Below are positions 18,912 through 27,732 of a stretch of DNA of 64,000 bases, piece by piece. A model generated the notes under the pieces. It was not told where the DNA came from. It worked only from the letters and a program-made list of their open reading frames with translations, and made no database searches. Both the position numbers and the translations under genes were made by a program. The stretch is taken from the NCBI RefSeq assembly GCF_003056305.1, contig NZ_PYVX01000001.1, positions 620,001 through 684,000 on the forward strand, read 5' to 3'. The first letter of the stretch is position 1. Each line of letters opens with the position of its first letter. This stretch comes from Halomonas denitrificans. Its GTDB lineage: Bacteria > Pseudomonadota > Gammaproteobacteria > Pseudomonadales > Halomonadaceae.

Positions 18912-19403
18912 ATGAGCCATGGTATCCGTCGCATCCTGTGCTGTGTGGGGCTGAAGATCGACTGCAATCCGGTGCTGGCGCATGCGGTGGGGCTGGCGGT
19001 GGCCACCGGCGCGGAGCTCGAGGTGCTGCACGCGGTCAAGTCGCTGTCCGACGACGTGGTCAACACCCTGCGGGTCAACATCCCGGATCGGGAGATCCTC
19101 GAGACCCTGCGGGCGCAGCGTCTCAAGGAGGCCAGCGCCGTGCTGGACGAGAAGATCGAGACCTTCTGGGCCGGCCACTCCGAGCTGCGGGAGGCCTTCG
19201 GCGCCCGCGAGATGAAGCGCAGCGTGCTGGAGGGCTATCCGGCGGTGGTGATCACCGACTACGCCCATCGCCGCGGCAGCGACATGATCGTGATGGCGTC
19301 CAACAAGCGCAGCTTCTCGACGAGCTACGCGGGCAAGATCACCAAGGGGGTGATCAAGCGCTCCCACGTGCCGGTGGTGGTGGTGCCGCCGCGTCGCGAC
19401 TGA
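18912..19403 (+). CDS. Universal stress protein (UspA family)
   Basis: About 163 residues with the Usp alpha/beta fold: RRILCCVGL at strand 1 and a C-terminal strand VPVVVVPPRRD. Two ATGs sit in tandem (18909 and 18912); AAGGAGG is only 1 base from the first and 4 from the second, so I use the second. The usual G-x2-G-x9-GS/T ATP motif is not well preserved in SNKRSFSTSYAGKITKGVIK, so nucleotide binding is doubtful. Its 3' end overlaps the end of the sensor kinase gene on the opposite strand by 50 bases. Confidence 0.82.
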   Translation: MSHGIRRILCCVGLKIDCNPVLAHAVGLAVATGAELEVLHAVKSLSDDVVNTLRVNIPDREILETLRAQRLKEASAVLDEKIETFWAGHSELREAFGAREMKRSVLEGYPAVVITDYAHRRGSDMIVMASNKRSFSTSYAGKITKGVIKRSHVPVVVVPPRRD

Positions 19404-20763
19404 CCCTCGGCAGCGACAGGGTGAAGGTGGTGCCGCGCTCGGCGTCGCTCTCGACGCCGACCTCGCCGCCGTGCCACTGGGCGATCGAGCGCACGATGGC
19501 AAGCCCCAGCCCCCCGGAATCCACCGAGCCGGTGCGCGCCGGGTCACAGCGATAGAAGCGCTCGAACACCCGCGAGAGGTCATCGGGCGCGATGACGTCG
19601 CCCTGGTTCTGCACCCGCAGCTCGACCCGCTCCGCGGTGGTCGCGGTAGTGATGCGGATCGGCGTGCCGCTTCTGCCGTGGCGCAGGGCATTGGCCAGCA
19701 GGTTGGCCAGCGCCCGGCGCAGCAGCTCGCAGCTGGCCACCACGCTGCCGCTCGCGTGATGGATCAGTTCGCGCCCGTCCTCTTCCGCCATGCCCTCGAA
19801 ATACTCGCAGAGCTGCTCGACCAGCAGGCCCAGGTCGACCGCCTCGCGGGGGATCTCCTTGGAGGGGTTCTCGGTACGCGCCAGCAGCAGCATGCTGTCG
19901 ATCATGCGTGACAGCCGCTCGTACTCCTCGATGTTCGACTCCAGCACCTGCCGGTACTCCTCGGCGCTGCGCTCCCGGCGCAGGGTGTGCTGCGTCTGCC
20001 CCAGCAGGTTGGTCAGCGGCGTGCGCATCTCGTGGGCCATGTCCGCGGAGTAGCGGGCGAGCTGGAAGAAGCCCTCCTCCAGGCGATCGAGCATCCGGTT
20101 GAGCCCCAGGCTCAGGGCGCCGATCTCCTCGGTCTCGCCCGCGTCGTTCAGGCGCCGATCGAGGTGGCGCACATCGATGCGGTTGGCCTGCTCGGCCAGG
20201 CGGCGCAGCGGTCCAAGCCCCCGGCGGCTCACCCCCCACCCCAGCAGGAAGGCGAGCAGCGCGCCGGTGGCCAGCGCCAGCCACAGCCGCAGCCGGTAGG
20301 CCGAAAGCATCTGCCGGCGCTCGTCGAGCAGCTTGCCGGCGACCAGCGTCAGCGGCCGCCCGTCCTGCTCGAGGGTCTGCCAGGCCAGGCGCGCCGGCAC
20401 CGCCCCGGCCACGTCGTCGAGACGCACCTCCCGACTCGCCGGCAGCGTGGGTACCGCCAGGTTCCCCGGGTTGACCTCGATCAGCACCTTACCCCGGGGA
20501 TCGAGGATCCACAGCAGGCTGTCGCGGTTGCCCAGCATGTTGGCGTAGAGCTGGGGGCGTTCACGCAGGGCGGCGACGCTCTCGCCGTCGTCGAGCAGCG
20601 CCTCCATGCGCTCCAGGCGCCCGCGCAGCATCTGGTCGTCGCGCCAGGCGATCTCCCGGTGCAGCGAGTGATAGAGGTAGGCGCCGATGCTGCCCAGCAG
20701 CAGCACACTGACCAGGGCGAACAGCAGCGACAGGCGCGTCGCCAGGGAGTTGAGCACCGGCAT
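19354..20763 (-). CDS. Two-component sensor histidine kinase (HprS/CusS type)
   Basis: A 469-residue membrane kinase with TM1 (about 12-32), a periplasmic sensor of about 130 residues and TM2 (about 165-187), then a HAMP segment. The H-box is ADMAHEMRTPLTN, the N-box is NLLANALRHG and the G-box is SGGLGLAIV. It follows the 'heavy metal sensor kinase' pattern. The start overlaps the response-regulator stop by one base. The divergent hydroxyisourate hydrolase matches the E. coli hprRS-hiuH arrangement, where the system responds to copper and hydrogen peroxide, so redox sensing is more likely than simple copper export control. Signal inferred. Confidence 0.87.
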   Translation of the reverse strand: MPVLNSLATRLSLLFALVSVLLLGSIGAYLYHSLHREIAWRDDQMLRGRLERMEALLDDGESVAALRERPQLYANMLGNRDSLLWILDPRGKVLIEVNPGNLAVPTLPASREVRLDDVAGAVPARLAWQTLEQDGRPLTLVAGKLLDERRQMLSAYRLRLWLALATGALLAFLLGWGVSRRGLGPLRRLAEQANRIDVRHLDRRLNDAGETEEIGALSLGLNRMLDRLEEGFFQLARYSADMAHEMRTPLTNLLGQTQHTLRRERSAEEYRQVLESNIEEYERLSRMIDSMLLLARTENPSKEIPREAVDLGLLVEQLCEYFEGMAEEDGRELIHHASGSVVASCELLRRALANLLANALRHGRSGTPIRITTATTAERVELRVQNQGDVIAPDDLSRVFERFYRCDPARTGSVDSGGLGLAIVRSIAQWHGGEVGVESDAERGTTFTLSLPRVSRDAAAPPPPARGSA

Positions 20764-21434
20764 CAGGCGCGGTCCTCCAGCACGTAGCCCATACCGCGCT
20801 CGGTGTGGATCAGCTTGTGGGGGTAGGGGTCGTCGACCTTGGCGCGCAGCCGGCGCACGGCCACCTCGACCACGTTGGTGTCGCTGTCGAAGTTCATCTG
20901 CCAGACCCGCGAGGCGATGTAGGTGCGCGACAGCACCTCTCCCTCGCGGTCGAGGAACAGCTCCAGCAGCGCGAACTCCTTGTTGGTCAGCGCGATGCGC
21001 TCGCCCTGGCGGGTCACCCGGCGGCGCAGCACGTCCATCTCCAGGTCGGCCACGCGAAAGTGCTCGGTCTCCCGGGGCGGCCCGCGGCGCAGCAGGGTAC
21101 GCACTCGGGCCAGCAGCTCGACGAAGGAGAAGGGCTTGACCAGGTAGTCGTCGGCGCCGAGCTCGAGGCCCTTGACGCGATACTCCACCGCGTCGCGGGC
21201 GGTCAGGAAGAGCACCGGCACCTGGCTGCGGCGGCGGATCAGCCGCAGCAGCTGCCAGCCGTCCAGCCCCGGCAGCATCACGTCGAGGATGATCAGGTCG
21301 AACTCGCCCTCCTCGATCAGGTGCTGGGCGTCATAGCCGTCGCGGGCCACCTCGACGCGATACCCCGACTCGCTGAGCCCCTTGCACAGGTAGTCGGCGG
21401 TCTTCTGTTCGTCCTCCACCACCAGGATACGCAT
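20763..21434 (-). CDS. OmpR-family response regulator (HprR/CusR type)
   Basis: 223 residues: receiver domain with phospho-Asp in [14 protein letters not shown] (about residue 51), the conserved Lys in DYLVKPFSF, then an OmpR winged helix ending [15 protein letters not shown] start at MRILVVED, with GGAGGGG just upstream; a longer frame reaches 21488. It should bind the ATTACA-N4-TGTAAT dyad in the divergent promoter region, controlling both its own operon and the haem-binding/HIUase genes. Confidence 0.9.
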   Translation of the reverse strand: MRILVVEDEQKTADYLCKGLSESGYRVEVARDGYDAQHLIEEGEFDLIILDVMLPGLDGWQLLRLIRRRSQVPVLFLTARDAVEYRVKGLELGADDYLVKPFSFVELLARVRTLLRRGPPRETEHFRVADLEMDVLRRRVTRQGERIALTNKEFALLELFLDREGEVLSRTYIASRVWQMNFDSDTNVVEVAVRRLRAKVDDPYPHKLIHTERGMGYVLEDRA

Positions 21435-21486
21435 ACCGCCCCTCCGCGAAATCGGCACAGGGTAGCCGGGCCCGGCCCCCTTGCCC

Positions 21487-21502
21487 ATTACAAAGCTGTA
21501 AT
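21487..21502. promoter_or_regulatory. HprR/CusR-like box in the divergent promoter region
   Basis: Perfect dyad ATTACA-AAGC-TGTAAT, preceded by C. It closely resembles the known E. coli HprR box (CATTACAAAATTGTAATG) and lies between the response regulator start (21434) and the exported haem-binding-like gene (21570). Binding by the adjacent regulator is inferred. Confidence 0.75.
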
Positions 21503-21569
21503 CCTGCCGTCAGGGGTTTGACGAGGCCAGGGTGTCAGGATGGCCTCGTCACTTCATCAGGAGGTTCTC

Positions 21570-22079
21570 ATGAGATCACGACTGGCTCGCCTGCCCCTGC
21601 TCGGCGCCGCCATGCTGGCCGGCAGCGTCCTCGCCGACACCGGCGTGGGCCTGACGCAGCAGAACCTGTCGCTGGAGCTGGCCAATCGCCTGGTCGACGC
21701 CACCCTCGAGGCCTGCCATGCCGACGACCGCACCGCCGTGGTGGCGGCCGTCGACCGCGGCGGCAACCTGGTGGCCCTGCAGCGCGACGACAACATCGGC
21801 CCGCACAACACCGTGGCCGCCCAGCGCAAGGCCTTCACCTCGCTCTCGACCGGCACCAGCAGCCGCGCGCTCTCCCGGATCGCCCGGGACGATCCCGAGT
21901 CGGCCAACCTGAACACCCTGGACGAGCTGCTGCTGCTCGGCGGCGGCGTGCCGCTTACCGTCGACGGCGAGGTGATCGGCGCCCTGGGCGTGGCCGGCGC
22001 CGGCGGCTCGGCCATCGACGAGGGCTGCGCCCTCAGCGCCATCGAGGACGTGCTGCCCGAGGCCAGCGCCGCCCGGTAA
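21570..22079 (+). CDS. Exported GlcG/HbpS-family haem-binding-like protein
   Basis: 169 residues. A signal peptide (about 1-22, ending SVLA) is followed by a GlcG/HbpS domain of about 140 residues with AVDRGGNLVAL, RKAFTSL and the glycine-rich end VIGALGVAGAGG. HbpS proteins bind haem or sense redox state outside the cytoplasm. The start has AGGAGG 7 bases upstream. It is first in a likely operon with the hydroxyisourate hydrolase (100-base gap) and is divergent from the two-component system with an HprR-like box between. That context suggests an envelope redox or metal stress role. Confidence 0.82.
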   Translation: MRSRLARLPLLGAAMLAGSVLADTGVGLTQQNLSLELANRLVDATLEACHADDRTAVVAAVDRGGNLVALQRDDNIGPHNTVAAQRKAFTSLSTGTSSRALSRIARDDPESANLNTLDELLLLGGGVPLTVDGEVIGALGVAGAGGSAIDEGCALSAIEDVLPEASAAR

Positions 22080-22178
22080 GCCGGCGAGCCGGCCTCGCCG
22101 CCGTCACGCCCTCCGTTTCGACCGACCCACGACCACCGTGTCCCGCACGGTATCGACACCACCCCAAAGGAGTCATCC

Positions 22179-22592
22179 ATGAAGAAGATCCTCACTTCCG
22201 TCGCCGCCGGTATCGCCCTCAGCAGCGCCGCCGCCACCGCCATGGCCGCCGACAACCCGCTGAGCGTGCACGTGCTCAACATCCAGAGCGGCCAGCCATC
22301 GCCGGGCGTCGAGGTCGAGCTCGAGCGTCGCACCGACGCGGGCTGGGAGTCCCTGGCCACCGCGACCACCGACGAGGCCGGCCGCATCAACGCCCTCTAC
22401 CCCGAGGACGCGGCCTTCGAGGCGGGCGTCTACCGCGTGACCTTCGAGACCGGCGAGTGGTTCGCCGAGCACGACACCGCCACCTTCTTCCCGGAGATCC
22501 CGGTGCCCTTCCAGGTCGAGAACACCGAGCAGCACTACCACGTGCCGCTGCTGCTGAGCCCGTACGGCTACTCCACCTACCGCGGCAACTGA
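22179..22592 (+). CDS. hiuH: 5-hydroxyisourate hydrolase (transthyretin-like), exported
   Basis: 137 residues. A signal peptide (about 1-24, ending AMAA) is followed by a transthyretin-like domain that hydrolyses 5-hydroxyisourate to OHCU in urate breakdown. Family marks are the N-terminal VHVLN and the C-terminal HYHVPLLLSPYGYSTYRGN; the usual end is YRGS, so the final Ser is Asn here. The active-site His and Arg of the tetramer interface are retained as far as I can judge. The start has AAAGGAG upstream. No other urate genes are near, which fits the E. coli hiuH case of control by a redox two-component system. Confidence 0.88.
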   Translation: MKKILTSVAAGIALSSAAATAMAADNPLSVHVLNIQSGQPSPGVEVELERRTDAGWESLATATTDEAGRINALYPEDAAFEAGVYRVTFETGEWFAEHDTATFFPEIPVPFQVENTEQHYHVPLLLSPYGYSTYRGN

Positions 22593-22646
22593 TGCGCGCC
22601 GGCGTGGATCGGCCCGTCAGGGTCGATTCACGCCAGCGAGCTCATA

Positions 22647-22701
22647 CAAGCGCGTTCACCTAAGCCCGTTCAACTAAGCCCGTTCAACTAAGCCCGTTCA
22701 C
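22647..22701. repeat. Tandem 14-bp repeats upstream of a small exported protein
   Basis: Two exact copies of TAAGCCCGTTCAAC (22661-22674, 22675-22688), a third shortened copy TAAGCCCGTTCAC (22689-22701) and a degenerate first copy CAAGCGCGTTCACC (22647-22660). They occupy the likely promoter region of the next gene. Confidence 0.85.
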
Positions 22702-22737
22702 GTCAGTTCCCCTATCGCTAATTGCGGGAGGTTTACC

Positions 22738-23025
22738 ATGCTGTCCAAGTCCCTTGCCGGCCTGATGCTGGCCACGGCCCTGCTCGCCGGTACCGCCCAG
22801 GCCGATCCCGCCACGGAGCGCGCCCTGAGCCTCAACGAGGCGACGATCTCCTACGCCGCGCCGATGACCATGACCGACCTTGCGACCTACACCGGCGGCA
22901 TGCTCGGCGACTCCACGGCCATGATGCAGGCGCGCCAGCGCCTTCAGGAGCGCCACCAGGCGACCCGCGACCTGGCCCTGATGCCGAGCGGCCTCTCCCC
23001 GGCTCGGGAGGCGACGGGCAGCTGA
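22738..23025 (+). CDS. Small exported protein of unknown function
   Basis: A 95-residue protein with a clean signal peptide (about 1-22, ending AQA). The mature part of about 70 residues has a Met-rich middle (PMTMTDLATYTGGM, STAMMQARQRL) and no Cys. GGGAGG lies 6 bases before the ATG. I do not recognise a family. It follows the HIUase gene by 145 bases that carry the 14-bp repeats, and a bidirectional terminator follows it. The Met content and the HprSR neighbourhood loosely suggest a periplasmic metal or redox role, but that is speculation. Confidence 0.65.
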   Translation: MLSKSLAGLMLATALLAGTAQADPATERALSLNEATISYAAPMTMTDLATYTGGMLGDSTAMMQARQRLQERHQATRDLALMPSGLSPAREATGS

Positions 23026-23070
23026 GCCCTCGCCGGGCCCCGACCCTCGGGGCCATGCGGGAATCGCCAC

Positions 23071-23100
23071 GATGCCAGCCGGCGCCCGCCGGCTGGCATC
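23071..23100. terminator. Bidirectional hairpin terminator
   Basis: Perfect 13-bp stem GATGCCAGCCGGC / GCCGGCTGGCATC around GCCC, between the convergent small exported protein and the MocR gene. T content downstream is modest on the plus strand (GTCTCGTCT). Confidence 0.65.
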
Positions 23101-23125
23101 GTCTCGTCTAGGGCGCCGAATGGGA

Positions 23126-24535
23126 TCAGAACGAGGCGAGCAGCCGCCCCAGCGTCTCCATGGCCCGCTCGCTGCGCGGCGTCCACGGGTGTCCGTAGCT
23201 CAGGCGCGCGCAGTGGCGAAAGCCCTGGGTGGCCGAGAAGATGGGCCCCGGGGCCAGGCTGACGCCCTGGTCCAGCGCCATGCGGAACAGGCGCAGCGAG
23301 TCGACCCGCTCCGGAAACTCGACCCACAGGAAGTAGCCACCCTCGGGCCGGGTGATGCGGGTGCCGGCGGGAAAGTGGCGATCGGCGGAGGCCAGCATGG
23401 CGGCCTGCTGCGCCTCCAGGGCATGGCGCAGCGTGCGCAGGTGGCGATCGAAGCCGCCGCGCTGGAGGTAGTCGGCGATGGCTGCCTGGGCCGGGATCGA
23501 CGGCGAGAGGGTGGTCATCAGCTTGAGGCGCGAGATCGCCGCGGCGAAGCGCCCGCCCGCCACCCAGCCGACGCGGTAGCCCGGCGCCAGGCACTTCGAG
23601 AAGGAGCCGCAGTGCATCACCAGGCCTGCGTCGTCGAGCGCCTTCACGGGCGTCGGCGGCGTGCTGCCGAAATAGAGCTCGGCGTAGGCGTCATCCTCAA
23701 GCATGGGCACCTGGTGCCGCTTCAGCAGCCCATAGAGGCGACGCTTGCGCGCGTCGTCGAGGCTCGCGCCCTGGGGGTTCTGGAGGTGGCTCATGAACCA
23801 GCAGGCCTTGATGGGCAGCGTCGCCAGGCGCGCCTCGAGGATGTCGAGGTCGATGCCCTCGCGCGGATGCACCGGGATCTCCACCGCCTTCAGCTCGAGG
23901 CGCTCGAGCACCTGGAGGCTGGCGTAGAAGGCCGGCGCCTCGATGGCCACCAGGTCGCCTGGCTGGGTCACGCACTGCAGCCCCAGGTTCAGCGCCTCCA
24001 TGGCGCCGTTGGTGATCACCAGCTCCTCCAGGGGCAGCTGCATGCCGCCGAGCATGTAGCGCAGGGCGATCTGGCGGCAGAGGTCGGGATGGCCGGCGGT
24101 CATGTCGGCGATCACCGCGTGGGGCGACAGCTCGCGCAGCCCGCGCGCCATGCTGCTCGCCAGGCGCGCCAGGGGGAAGAGCTCGGGGCTCGGGAAGGCC
24201 GAGCCGAAGGGCACCGTGCGGGTGTCCTGAAGCGACTCGAGCACCGAGAAGACCAGCTCGCTGACGTCCACCTCGGCGGGATCCGCCCGCTGCCCCCAGA
24301 CCCGGGGCTCCTCCATCAGGCGCCGGGCCTGCTCGCGCACGAAATAGCCCGAGCGGGGCCGCGCCCGAATCAGCCCCCGGCGCTCCAGCAGGTAGTAAGC
24401 CTGGAACACGGTCGAGGGGCTGATGCCGTGGTGCCGGCTGGCCTGGCGCACCGAGGGGATGCGCTCCCCGGGCGCCAGCACTCCCTGGCGGATGAGGGTC
24501 GCAATCGTGTCGGCGAACTGTTCGTAACGCTTCAT
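23126..24535 (-). CDS. MocR/PdxR-type regulator (GntR HTH fused to aminotransferase domain)
   Basis: 469 residues. The N-terminal GntR winged HTH (about 1-70, GERIPSVRQASRHHGISPST) is joined by a linker to a fold-type I aminotransferase domain (about 110-465) with the PLP lysine in CGSFSKCLAPGYRVGW. MocR proteins usually use the PLP domain as an effector sensor and often control an adjacent gene. The nearest divergent gene is ccoG, 229 bases away, which is not an obvious target. The true target may be elsewhere. Confidence 0.88.
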   Translation of the reverse strand: MKRYEQFADTIATLIRQGVLAPGERIPSVRQASRHHGISPSTVFQAYYLLERRGLIRARPRSGYFVREQARRLMEEPRVWGQRADPAEVDVSELVFSVLESLQDTRTVPFGSAFPSPELFPLARLASSMARGLRELSPHAVIADMTAGHPDLCRQIALRYMLGGMQLPLEELVITNGAMEALNLGLQCVTQPGDLVAIEAPAFYASLQVLERLELKAVEIPVHPREGIDLDILEARLATLPIKACWFMSHLQNPQGASLDDARKRRLYGLLKRHQVPMLEDDAYAELYFGSTPPTPVKALDDAGLVMHCGSFSKCLAPGYRVGWVAGGRFAAAISRLKLMTTLSPSIPAQAAIADYLQRGGFDRHLRTLRHALEAQQAAMLASADRHFPAGTRITRPEGGYFLWVEFPERVDSLRLFRMALDQGVSLAPGPIFSATQGFRHCARLSYGHPWTPRSERAMETLGRLLASF

Positions 24536-24764
24536 CGGAAGGGTGTCCGGCGCATCGCGGGGCCGTCAGCATACCCCAGCCGGGGGGCTCGTCGCGAAAA
24601 CAGCCCCGCTCGATCGCAGACGCCGCCGCACAGCGCAAAGCCTTGTGACACGGCGGACGGCGAGCATCTGATCCGGTTTTTTGTCGGCCATCTGAGTCTG
24701 TTATGCGCCGCACCCCGCGCGCATAGTGCGGCCATCGTCCGCCTGCCCTCTTCCGGATATCGAC

Positions 24765-26201
24765 ATGACCCAACGCATCCCCCTGCACGACCTGGCGCCC
24801 GAGACCGGGGTCGGTCGGCACGACCCCGCCGACACCCCGCCGCCGGCGAGGCCCGCCCCACGCTCACGCCTCTACGTGCGCGAGGTCCAGGGCGTCTTCC
24901 AGCGCCTGCGCCGCCGCGCGAACTGGGCACTGATGGCGCTCTACCTCGCGCTGCCCTGGCTCCGCTGGGGCGATCGCCCCCTCGTCTGGTTCGACCTGCC
25001 GAGCCGCGAGTTCCACCTCTTCAGCGCCACCTTCTACCCCCAGGACTTCATCCTGCTGGCCTGGCTGCTGATCGTCTGCGCCTTCGGCCTCTTCCTGATC
25101 ACCATGCTCGCCGGGCGCGTCTGGTGCGGCTACGCCTGCCCGCAGAGCGTCTGGACCTTCCTGTTCCTGTGGTTCGAGCATCGCCTCGAGGGGCCACGAC
25201 ACCGGCGGATGCGCCGCGACCGCGCACCCCGACGCCTCGACGTGCTGTGGCGCAAGGCCGCCAAGCATAGCGCCTGGCTTACTATCGCCTTCGTCACCGG
25301 CCTGACCTTTGTCGGCTACTTCACGCCGATCCGCGACCTGGTCGTCGACCTGGCGAGCCTCGACGCCGGCCCCTGGGCGCTGCTCTGGATCGGCTTCTTC
25401 ACGCTGTTCACCTACCTCAACGCGGGCTGGCTGCGCGAGCAGGTGTGCCTGCACATGTGCCCCTACGCCCGCTTCCAGTCGGTGATGTTCGACGCCGACA
25501 CCCTGATCGTCTCCTACGATGCCGCCCGGGGCGAGCCGCGCCGCGAGCGCCGGCACAAGGCCGACGGCCAGCAGGCGCCGGCGGGCGACTGCATCGACTG
25601 CGAGCTCTGCGTGCAGGTCTGCCCCACCGGCATCGACATCCGCGACGGCCTGCAGTATGCGTGCATCGGCTGTGCCGCCTGCATCGATGCCTGCGACGAC
25701 GTCATGGAGCGCCTCGGCAAGCCGCGAGGCCTGGTGCGCTACACCACCGAGCACGCCCTGGCCGGCCGGGCCTCGCGGATCCTGCGTCCCCAGCTGGTCG
25801 GCTACGCCGCCGGCCTGGTGGTGATGGTCGCCCTGATGGTGGCGTTCATGATCGAGCGCACGCCCCTGCAGTTCGAGATCGAACGCGACCGCCAGCGGCT
25901 CTTCACCCAGGTCGCGGAGGGAAGCGTCGTCAACCACTACACCCTGACCCTGCGCAACCAGGACGACCGGGCGCATCGCTTCCGCCTGGAGGCGACCGGC
26001 CTGCCGGCGCTGTCCCTGGTCGGCCCCGACGTCATGGAGGTGGCCGCGAACGCCACCCAGCGCTGGCGCATCGCCCTCGAGGCCGACCCCGAGGCCCTGG
26101 CCCGGCCGAGCCACCCCGTCACGCTGCGCGTCGCCGCCCGCGACTCGGCACTGGCGATCGAGCGCGAGACCCGCTTCCTGGGGCCGTCCGCCCCGCGCTA
26201 A
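24765..26201 (+). CDS. ccoG: Cytochrome c oxidase accessory protein CcoG (FixG/RdxA)
   Basis: 478 residues; a membrane ferredoxin needed for copper delivery and assembly of cbb3-type oxidase. It has about five TM segments, the family motifs WCGYACPQSVW and CPYARFQSV, and two [4Fe-4S] cysteine sets, CIDCELCVQVCP and CIGCAACIDAC (about residues 275-310). A C-terminal Ig-like periplasmic domain runs from about 385. I use the ATG at 24765; an in-frame GTG lies at 24726. It stands alone here: no ccoNOPQ or ccoS in view. Confidence 0.9.
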   Translation: MTQRIPLHDLAPETGVGRHDPADTPPPARPAPRSRLYVREVQGVFQRLRRRANWALMALYLALPWLRWGDRPLVWFDLPSREFHLFSATFYPQDFILLAWLLIVCAFGLFLITMLAGRVWCGYACPQSVWTFLFLWFEHRLEGPRHRRMRRDRAPRRLDVLWRKAAKHSAWLTIAFVTGLTFVGYFTPIRDLVVDLASLDAGPWALLWIGFFTLFTYLNAGWLREQVCLHMCPYARFQSVMFDADTLIVSYDAARGEPRRERRHKADGQQAPAGDCIDCELCVQVCPTGIDIRDGLQYACIGCAACIDACDDVMERLGKPRGLVRYTTEHALAGRASRILRPQLVGYAAGLVVMVALMVAFMIERTPLQFEIERDRQRLFTQVAEGSVVNHYTLTLRNQDDRAHRFRLEATGLPALSLVGPDVMEVAANATQRWRIALEADPEALARPSHPVTLRVAARDSALAIERETRFLGPSAPR

Positions 26202-26253
26202 GGGCCCTTCGCGAATCGCCCCTCACCGATCCCTCCCAACGGCCCACAAAAAA

Positions 26254-26274
26254 GGCCCCCTCATCGAGGGGGCC
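26254..26274 (-). terminator. Rho-independent terminator after the OYE-family reductase
   Basis: Perfect 9-bp stem GGCCCCCTC / GAGGGGGCC with a 3-base loop, followed on the minus strand by TTTTTTGTGG. It lies 37 bases past the reductase stop; it also follows ccoG on the plus strand, without a T run. Confidence 0.85.
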
Positions 26275-26310
26275 AAACAGCAAAGCATGGAACATCGCAA
26301 AGCGGGGCGA

Positions 26311-27429
26311 TCAGCCGTGACGATCGTAGCCGTTGTCCAGGAACGGATAGTCGGTGTAGCCCGTCTCGTCGCCGCCGTAGAAGGTATCGGGGTTCGGCTC
26401 GTTGAGCGGGGCGTCGACGCGGAAGCGCTCGACCAGATCCGGGTTGGCGATGTAGGAGCGGCCGATGGCCACCGCATCGGCGATCCCGTCGTCGATGATC
26501 CGCTGGGCACGCTCGGCGTCGTAGTGGCCGCAGAAGATCAGGCTGCCGCTGAAGCGCTCGCGCAGGGCGCGACGGAAGTCGTCGCTGAACTTGACGTCGC
26601 CGCCGGCCCAGTCGGGCTCGTTGACGTGCACGTAGGCCAGCCCACGCCGGGAGAGCTCTTCCATCAGGTAGAAGGCCATTTCTTCGGGCTCGTCGTCGGT
26701 CAGGCCGAAGATCTCGATGAAGGGGGTCAGGCGAATGCCGGTGCGCGCGGGGCCGAACACCTCGGCCACCGCATCGACCACCTCCAGCGGGAAGCGGGCG
26801 CGGTTCTCGATCGAGCCGCCGTAGCGGTCCGTGCGCCGGTTGGTGCCGGTGGCCAGGAACTGGTTGAGCAGGTAGGCGTTGGCGGCGTGCACCTCGACCA
26901 TGTCGAAGCCCGCCCGCTTGGCGCGGATCGCCGCCTGGCGGTAGTCCTCGACGATGCCGGGGATCTCGTCGGTCTCGAGCGCCCGCGGGGTGCTGGTCTC
27001 GTGGCGACCGGCGCTGCCATCCGGAAACTCGACGAAGCACTGGGCGCCCTCGCCCTTCAGGGCGCTCGGCGCCACCGGCGCCTGGCCGTCGGGCTGCACC
27101 ATCTCGTGGGAGACGCGCCCCACGTGCCACAGCTGCAGGGCCATGCGCCCGCCCTTGGCGTGCACGGCCTCCACGACGCCCTTCCAGCCGGCCTCCTGCG
27201 CGTCGGTCCAGATGCCGGGGGTATAGACGTAGCCCCTGGCCGTGGGCGAGATGTTGGTCGCCTCGCTGATGATCAGGCCGGCGCCGGCGCGCTGGCCGTA
27301 GTAGGCCTCTTGCAGCTCGCCCGGAACGCTGTCGGGCGTGCGGGCCCGGGTCAGCGGTGCCATCAGGATGCGATTGGGCAGCGTCAGGCTGCCCAGGCGG
27401 GTCGGGGTCAGCAGGGTCTCGTACGCCAT
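26311..27429 (-). CDS. Old Yellow Enzyme family alkene reductase (NemA-like)
   Basis: A 372-residue FMN-dependent NAD(P)H ene-reductase. Hallmarks: MAPLTRAR near residue 24, HVGRVSHEM near 102, the catalytic HAANAYLLNQFL (the His-Ala-Ala-Asn form of HxxN, about residues 181-184) and GRSYIANPDLVERF near the C-terminus. NemA-type enzymes reduce electrophilic alkenes and N-ethylmaleimide. No TetR (nemR) or gloA gene is next to it. It has its own terminator and is preceded by about 500 bases without a gene. Confidence 0.88.
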   Translation of the reverse strand: MAYETLLTPTRLGSLTLPNRILMAPLTRARTPDSVPGELQEAYYGQRAGAGLIISEATNISPTARGYVYTPGIWTDAQEAGWKGVVEAVHAKGGRMALQLWHVGRVSHEMVQPDGQAPVAPSALKGEGAQCFVEFPDGSAGRHETSTPRALETDEIPGIVEDYRQAAIRAKRAGFDMVEVHAANAYLLNQFLATGTNRRTDRYGGSIENRARFPLEVVDAVAEVFGPARTGIRLTPFIEIFGLTDDEPEEMAFYLMEELSRRGLAYVHVNEPDWAGGDVKFSDDFRRALRERFSGSLIFCGHYDAERAQRIIDDGIADAVAIGRSYIANPDLVERFRVDAPLNEPNPDTFYGGDETGYTDYPFLDNGYDRHG

Positions 27430-27683
27430 GCGGCAACGTCCTCTTCGATGGGTCGAATCTGGGGTCGGCGCCTCGGCGGGCGACTCGACCGGGCCTATGA
27501 TTAGACCAGTTTACTAGCAACCTCCGAGTGCTGGCTACCCCTGCTAATCGTTAACGTGATAATCGATATCCGGAGCGGCCGCGTGCCGCCGTCGCAGGGC
27601 CCCTGGCGGCAGGCTGTTCCGAGGCCCCTGGGCCACGTCAGCGCTTTACATCCAAGCCCGGCGCGGCCTATGCTGGCGTCAGC

Positions 27684-27732
27684 GCCGATTTGATCACCAG
27701 CTTGCGGGCGCTCTACAAATGCCGCTAAAGCG
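27684..27732 (+). repeat. Promoter-like direct repeat, copy 1
   Basis: A 49-base unit repeated imperfectly at 27796-27844. It holds a possible sigma70 promoter, TTGATC - 18 bases - TACAAA, and ends GCTAAAGCG. Transcription from it would run straight into the terminator at 27743-27773. Confidence 0.6.

Noticed and set aside
27495..27520. NemR-type operator (TAGACCAGTTTACTA) before the OYE reductase
   Set aside because: The two halves are poorly symmetrical and no nemR gene is adjacent.
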